Shown piece after piece: positions 61,182 through 64,000 of a stretch of DNA of 64,000 nt (positions are counted from its first letter, which is position 1; every line of letters starts with the position of its first letter). Made by a program: the position numbers and the translations under genes. Source of the DNA: Arthrobacter oryzae. GTDB taxonomy: Bacteria; Actinomycetota; Actinomycetes; Actinomycetales; Micrococcaceae. Below the pieces are notes generated by a model. It was given only the letters and a program-made list of their open reading frames with translations. It was not told the origin of the DNA and made no database searches. Location of the stretch: NCBI RefSeq assembly GCF_030718995.1, contig NZ_CP132204.1:4278001-4342000 (forward strand), given 5' to 3'.

Positions 61182-61688
61182 ATGAACAAGGTAGCGAGCC
61201 GGCTCTTTGGTGAGATCGAGCTTAACCACGGCCGGGACCACAACGTCGCAGCGAAGCATGAAGTGGACGGGCAGCCGGTTGAGCTGGACCTCATCATCAA
61301 TGCGCACGACCATTTCGACGAAGCGGCCATGCACAAGGTGGACTACCGGCTGCGGTACCTGCCTGAGCTCGTGGACCAGGTGCGGGACATGATCGCCGAG
61401 GAGCTGGAGCAGGAGGGCACCAGCCCCCAGGAGTACCGGCACTTCCACTGCAACGCCATCAAGGATGAGCACCTCAAGAAGGTGTTCGGCGTCGAGGACA
61501 AGAGCCAGCTGACGAATGCCGTCTTCCTAAAGGCCCTGAAACTTGGCCACGTGGGAATCTTCCCGGGCCAGCCCGAACGCTACTTCGTCCTGGACTTCAC
61601 CCTGGGCGAACACTTCACCGACGAAGTCCTGGTGGCGTCCGCGGACGAGGACGGCGTGGTGGACGACGAAATCGTCTGGGAGTCCTGA
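61182..61688 (+). CDS. DUF2004-like protein
   Basis: A 168-residue protein starting MNKVASRLFGEIELNHG at ATG 61182. It has a beta-rich core (EVDGQPVELDLIINAHDHF, YRLRYLPELVDQVRDMIAEE) and a closing acidic motif (FTLGEHFTDEVLVASADEDG) that resemble the DUF2004 domain. Function unknown. A perfect bidirectional hairpin follows. Confidence 0.75.
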   Translation: MNKVASRLFGEIELNHGRDHNVAAKHEVDGQPVELDLIINAHDHFDEAAMHKVDYRLRYLPELVDQVRDMIAEELEQEGTSPQEYRHFHCNAIKDEHLKKVFGVEDKSQLTNAVFLKALKLGHVGIFPGQPERYFVLDFTLGEHFTDEVLVASADEDGVVDDEIVWES

Positions 61689-61757
61689 ATCGATTGCTCC
61701 GTAGGCGCCCTTTTGAGCGTTGAAAAGGGAGGTTGCTCAGCAACCGAAGTTAAAGTC

Positions 61758-61798
61758 CGACGGCGCCCGGTCACCGAAAAGGTGACCGGGCGCCGTCG
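61758..61798. terminator. Strong bidirectional terminator between the DUF2004 gene and metE
   Basis: An 18-bp perfect stem (CGACGGCGCCCGGTCACC with GGTGACCGGGCGCCGTCG) with a GAAAA loop, between convergent genes. Confidence 0.85.
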
Positions 61799-61816
61799 TG
61801 CTTCAGGCAGTTGTGG

Positions 61817-64000
61817 TTACTTTGCAGCTTCCAGCAGTTCAGCGCGGACCGTCTTCGTGGCCGCGACCAGGTTGCGCAGGGACTCTTCGGTCTCGGCGTA
61901 GCCGCGGGTCTTCAGGCCGCAGTCCGGGTTGACCCAGAGCTGGCGGGACGGGACGTGCTTCACTGCGGTGCTGAGCAGCTCGGTGACTTCCTGCTCGCCC
62001 GGGACGCGCGGCGAGTGGATGTCGTAGACGCCCGGTCCGACGCCGCGGCCGAAGCCGTGGGACTCAAGGTCGTGGACAACCTCCATGCGTGAACGCGCGG
62101 CCTCGATCGAGGTGACGTCGGCGTCCAGTCCGTCGATGGCGTCGATGATGGCGCCGAACTCGGAGTAGCACAGGTGCGTGTGGATCTGGGTGGAGTCGGC
62201 GGCACCGGCGGTGGCCAGGCGGAACGAGTTCACGGACCAGTCCAGGTAGGCTGCCTGGTCGGCCTTGCGCAGGGGAAGGAGTTCGCGCAGGGCGGGCTCG
62301 TCAACCTGGATGACCTTGATGCCGGCTGCTTCCAGGTCGGCGATTTCGTCGCGGAGGGCCAGGCCCACCTGGTTGGCGGTCTCGCCCAGCGGCTGGTCGT
62401 CGCGGACGAAGGACCAAGCCAGGATGGTGACCGGACCGGTGAGCATGCCCTTCATCGGCTTGTTGGTGAGGGACTGTGCGTACTCGGCCCACTTCACCGT
62501 GATGGGGGCGCTGCGGGTGACGTCGCCCCACAGGATGGAGGGACGGGTGCAGCGTGAGCCGTAGGACTGGACCCAGCCGTGGACCGTGACGTCGAAGCCT
62601 TCCAGGTTCTCGGCGAAGTACTGGACCATGTCGTTGCGCTCGGGCTCGCCGTGGACCAGGACGTCGTAGCCGAGTTCCTCCTGCAGCTCCACAACGCGCT
62701 TGATCTCGTCCTTCATGAGCTGCTCGTACTGCTCGTTGGTCAGGTCGCCCTTGTTGTTGCGGGCGCGGGCCGAACGGATTTCGGAGGTCTGCGGGAAGGA
62801 TCCGATGGTGGTGGTGGGCAGCGGCGGCAGGTGCAGGGCTTCTTCCTGGGCGGCTTCGCGGACCGAGTACTCGGAGCGGTTGAAGTCCGCCGGGGTCAGG
62901 GCGGCGGTGCGTGCCCGGACGTCGGCGCGCTGGACGCCCTCGGCTGCGGCGCGGGAGGCGATGATCCGGGTGGCCTCGTCGATGGCCGGCTGCACGGCGG
63001 CGGCATCGGTCAGCAGGCCGGCAAGGGTAACAACCTCAACGGCCTTCTGGTCGGCGAATGCCAGCCAGCTGCGGAGCTGCTCGGACAGCTGGGTCTCTTC
63101 CTCGACGTCGTGTGGGACGTGCTGGGTGGAGGTGGACGTGCTGACGGCCAGATTGGCCACGGACTTCTTCAGTTCGGCGATCTTCTCCGCGGATGCGGCG
63201 AGGTCGTTGCGCCAGATGTTGTGGCCGTCCACGACGCCGGCAACCAGGGTCTTGTTTCCGAGTGCGGCGAGTGCCGCTGCGGACGGAACTGCACCCTTGA
63301 AGACGTCGACGTGCAGGGCGTCGATGTTGGTGGCGGCGAGCGTGCCGAGCTGGCCGTTCAGTGCACCGTACGGGGTGGAGACGAACAGCTGCGGGCGCCG
63401 GGCGGCAGCGGAAAGGACCTCGTAGGAGCGGGCGACCGCGGCCTGGATCTCCTCTGCGGAGGTGTCCTGGTCGACCACCAGGGCGGGCTCGTCCAGCTGG
63501 ACCCAGCTTGCGCCGGCAGCGGCGAGCTTCTCCAGCAGCGCGGTGTAGACCGGCAGGACGTCCTCGAGGCGGGACAGCGGGCTGAAGCCGGCCGGAGCGC
63601 CGTCGGAAGGCTTGCTCAGCAGCAGGAAGGTGACCGGGCCGACGATGTACGGGCGGGTCTCCACGCCGTTGGCGAGGGCGTATTCGAATTCTTCGACGAT
63701 GCGGTTGGAGGTCAGCGCGAAGTTGGTCTCCGGGCCGATTTCCGGAACGAGGTAGTGGTAGTTGGTGTCAAACCACTTGGTCATCTCCAGCGGCTGCTCG
63801 TCCTTGTTGCCGCGGGCCAGCGTGAAGTAGCCGTCGATGTCCAGCTGTCCCTCGGCGTTGAGGAGGTTGCCGAAACGGGCCGGCACGGCACCGAGGTGGG
63901 CGGCAGCGTCGAGCACCTGGTCGTAGAAGGAGAAGGTGCCCGGAACGGCCGCTGCTTCCGTCAGGCCCAGTCCCTGCAGGCGCTTGGCGGTGCCCAGTTG
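61817..64000 (-). CDS. metE: Cobalamin-independent methionine synthase MetE (5' part beyond the window)
   Basis: Transfers a methyl group from methyltetrahydropteroyl-glutamate to homocysteine. The window shows 727 residues of a protein normally about 770 long; the N-terminus lies past 64000. The zinc-binding C-terminal domain has HTHLCYSEFG (His and Cys ligands) and the last Cys in NPDCGLKTRGY; substrate-binding blocks include LPPLPTTTIGSFPQTSEI and QVDEPALRELLPL. Its terminator is at 61758. Any cobalamin riboswitch would lie outside the window. Confidence 0.96.
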   Translation of the reverse strand, partial: QLGTAKRLQGLGLTEAAAVPGTFSFYDQVLDAAAHLGAVPARFGNLLNAEGQLDIDGYFTLARGNKDEQPLEMTKWFDTNYHYLVPEIGPETNFALTSNRIVEEFEYALANGVETRPYIVGPVTFLLLSKPSDGAPAGFSPLSRLEDVLPVYTALLEKLAAAGASWVQLDEPALVVDQDTSAEEIQAAVARSYEVLSAAARRPQLFVSTPYGALNGQLGTLAATNIDALHVDVFKGAVPSAAALAALGNKTLVAGVVDGHNIWRNDLAASAEKIAELKKSVANLAVSTSTSTQHVPHDVEEETQLSEQLRSWLAFADQKAVEVVTLAGLLTDAAAVQPAIDEATRIIASRAAAEGVQRADVRARTAALTPADFNRSEYSVREAAQEEALHLPPLPTTTIGSFPQTSEIRSARARNNKGDLTNEQYEQLMKDEIKRVVELQEELGYDVLVHGEPERNDMVQYFAENLEGFDVTVHGWVQSYGSRCTRPSILWGDVTRSAPITVKWAEYAQSLTNKPMKGMLTGPVTILAWSFVRDDQPLGETANQVGLALRDEIADLEAAGIKVIQVDEPALRELLPLRKADQAAYLDWSVNSFRLATAGAADSTQIHTHLCYSEFGAIIDAIDGLDADVTSIEAARSRMEVVHDLESHGFGRGVGPGVYDIHSPRVPGEQEVTELLSTAVKHVPSRQLWVNPDCGLKTRGYAETEESLRNLVAATKTVRAELLEAAK

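Overview
The window looks like chromosome of a high-GC Gram-positive actinobacterium, most likely a member of the Micrococcaceae close to Arthrobacter/Pseudarthrobacter. Grounds: very high GC with G/C-ending codons, the ruvCAB-yebC-pdxT-pdxS-pgsA-HIT-thrS order, a mycoredoxin (CGYC) instead of glutathione enzymes, MurT/GatD, a class Ib nrdHIEF cluster, a DUF6504-dnaE2 pair, DUF222/HNH and DUF5129/DUF5671 proteins, and a c-di-AMP riboswitch in front of a cell-wall hydrolase. No rRNA, tRNA, CRISPR array or intact insertion sequence was seen. Identification rests on reading the protein sequences; no database search was possible.

Layout. 0-17 kb, mainly housekeeping: Holliday-junction resolution (ruvB, ruvA, ruvC), yebC and pdxT on the minus strand; divergent murT-gatD (lipid II amidation), a Nudix hydrolase and a PDZ serine protease; a small His/Asp-rich secreted protein; a phosphatase; a CapA-like lipoprotein; an M3 peptidase; then pdxS, a phosphatidylinositol-phosphate-type synthase, a HIT protein and thrS. 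17-22.4 kb: an SOS block (dnaE2 with its DUF6504 partner under a LexA-like box) followed by about 1 kb of debris: a resolvase C-terminus, a frameshifted transposase N-terminus and a truncated hydrophobic protein, lying between two imperfect copies of a LexA-box promoter segment. 22.4-36 kb: small metabolic and repair genes (chorismate mutase, HMCES/YedK, mycoredoxin, lipoate ligase-like, thioesterase), a frameshifted carbohydrate-binding-domain gene, a SulP transporter, and a DUF5671/DUF5129 envelope cluster.

36-48 kb: an envelope-facing region with an NlpC/P60-like hydrolase behind a c-di-AMP (ydaO-type) riboswitch and a polysaccharide deacetylase carrying three SLH-like repeats; then a C-terminally short AlkD, RNase Z, a CPBP membrane protein, a Tat-type dienelactone hydrolase lipoprotein and an amino-acid ABC transporter; then small accessory genes and gene remnants. 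49-53.6 kb: nrdHIEF with NrdR-like boxes upstream. 53.7-59.6 kb: a tightly overlapping operon FAD oxidoreductase-DUF1365-CFA synthase-CFA synthase, divergent from a LysR regulator; this is the best candidate for an incompletely described pathway (membrane fatty-acid modification). 59.6-64 kb: an aldehyde dehydrogenase, a DUF2004-like protein and the 3' part of metE, which runs off the window.

How the genes work together: the LexA boxes tie ruvAB and DUF6504-dnaE2 into one damage response. Lipid II amidation, the riboswitch-controlled hydrolase, the deacetylase and CapA all bear on cell-wall maintenance. PdxS and PdxT form one PLP synthase although they are encoded about 9 kb apart.
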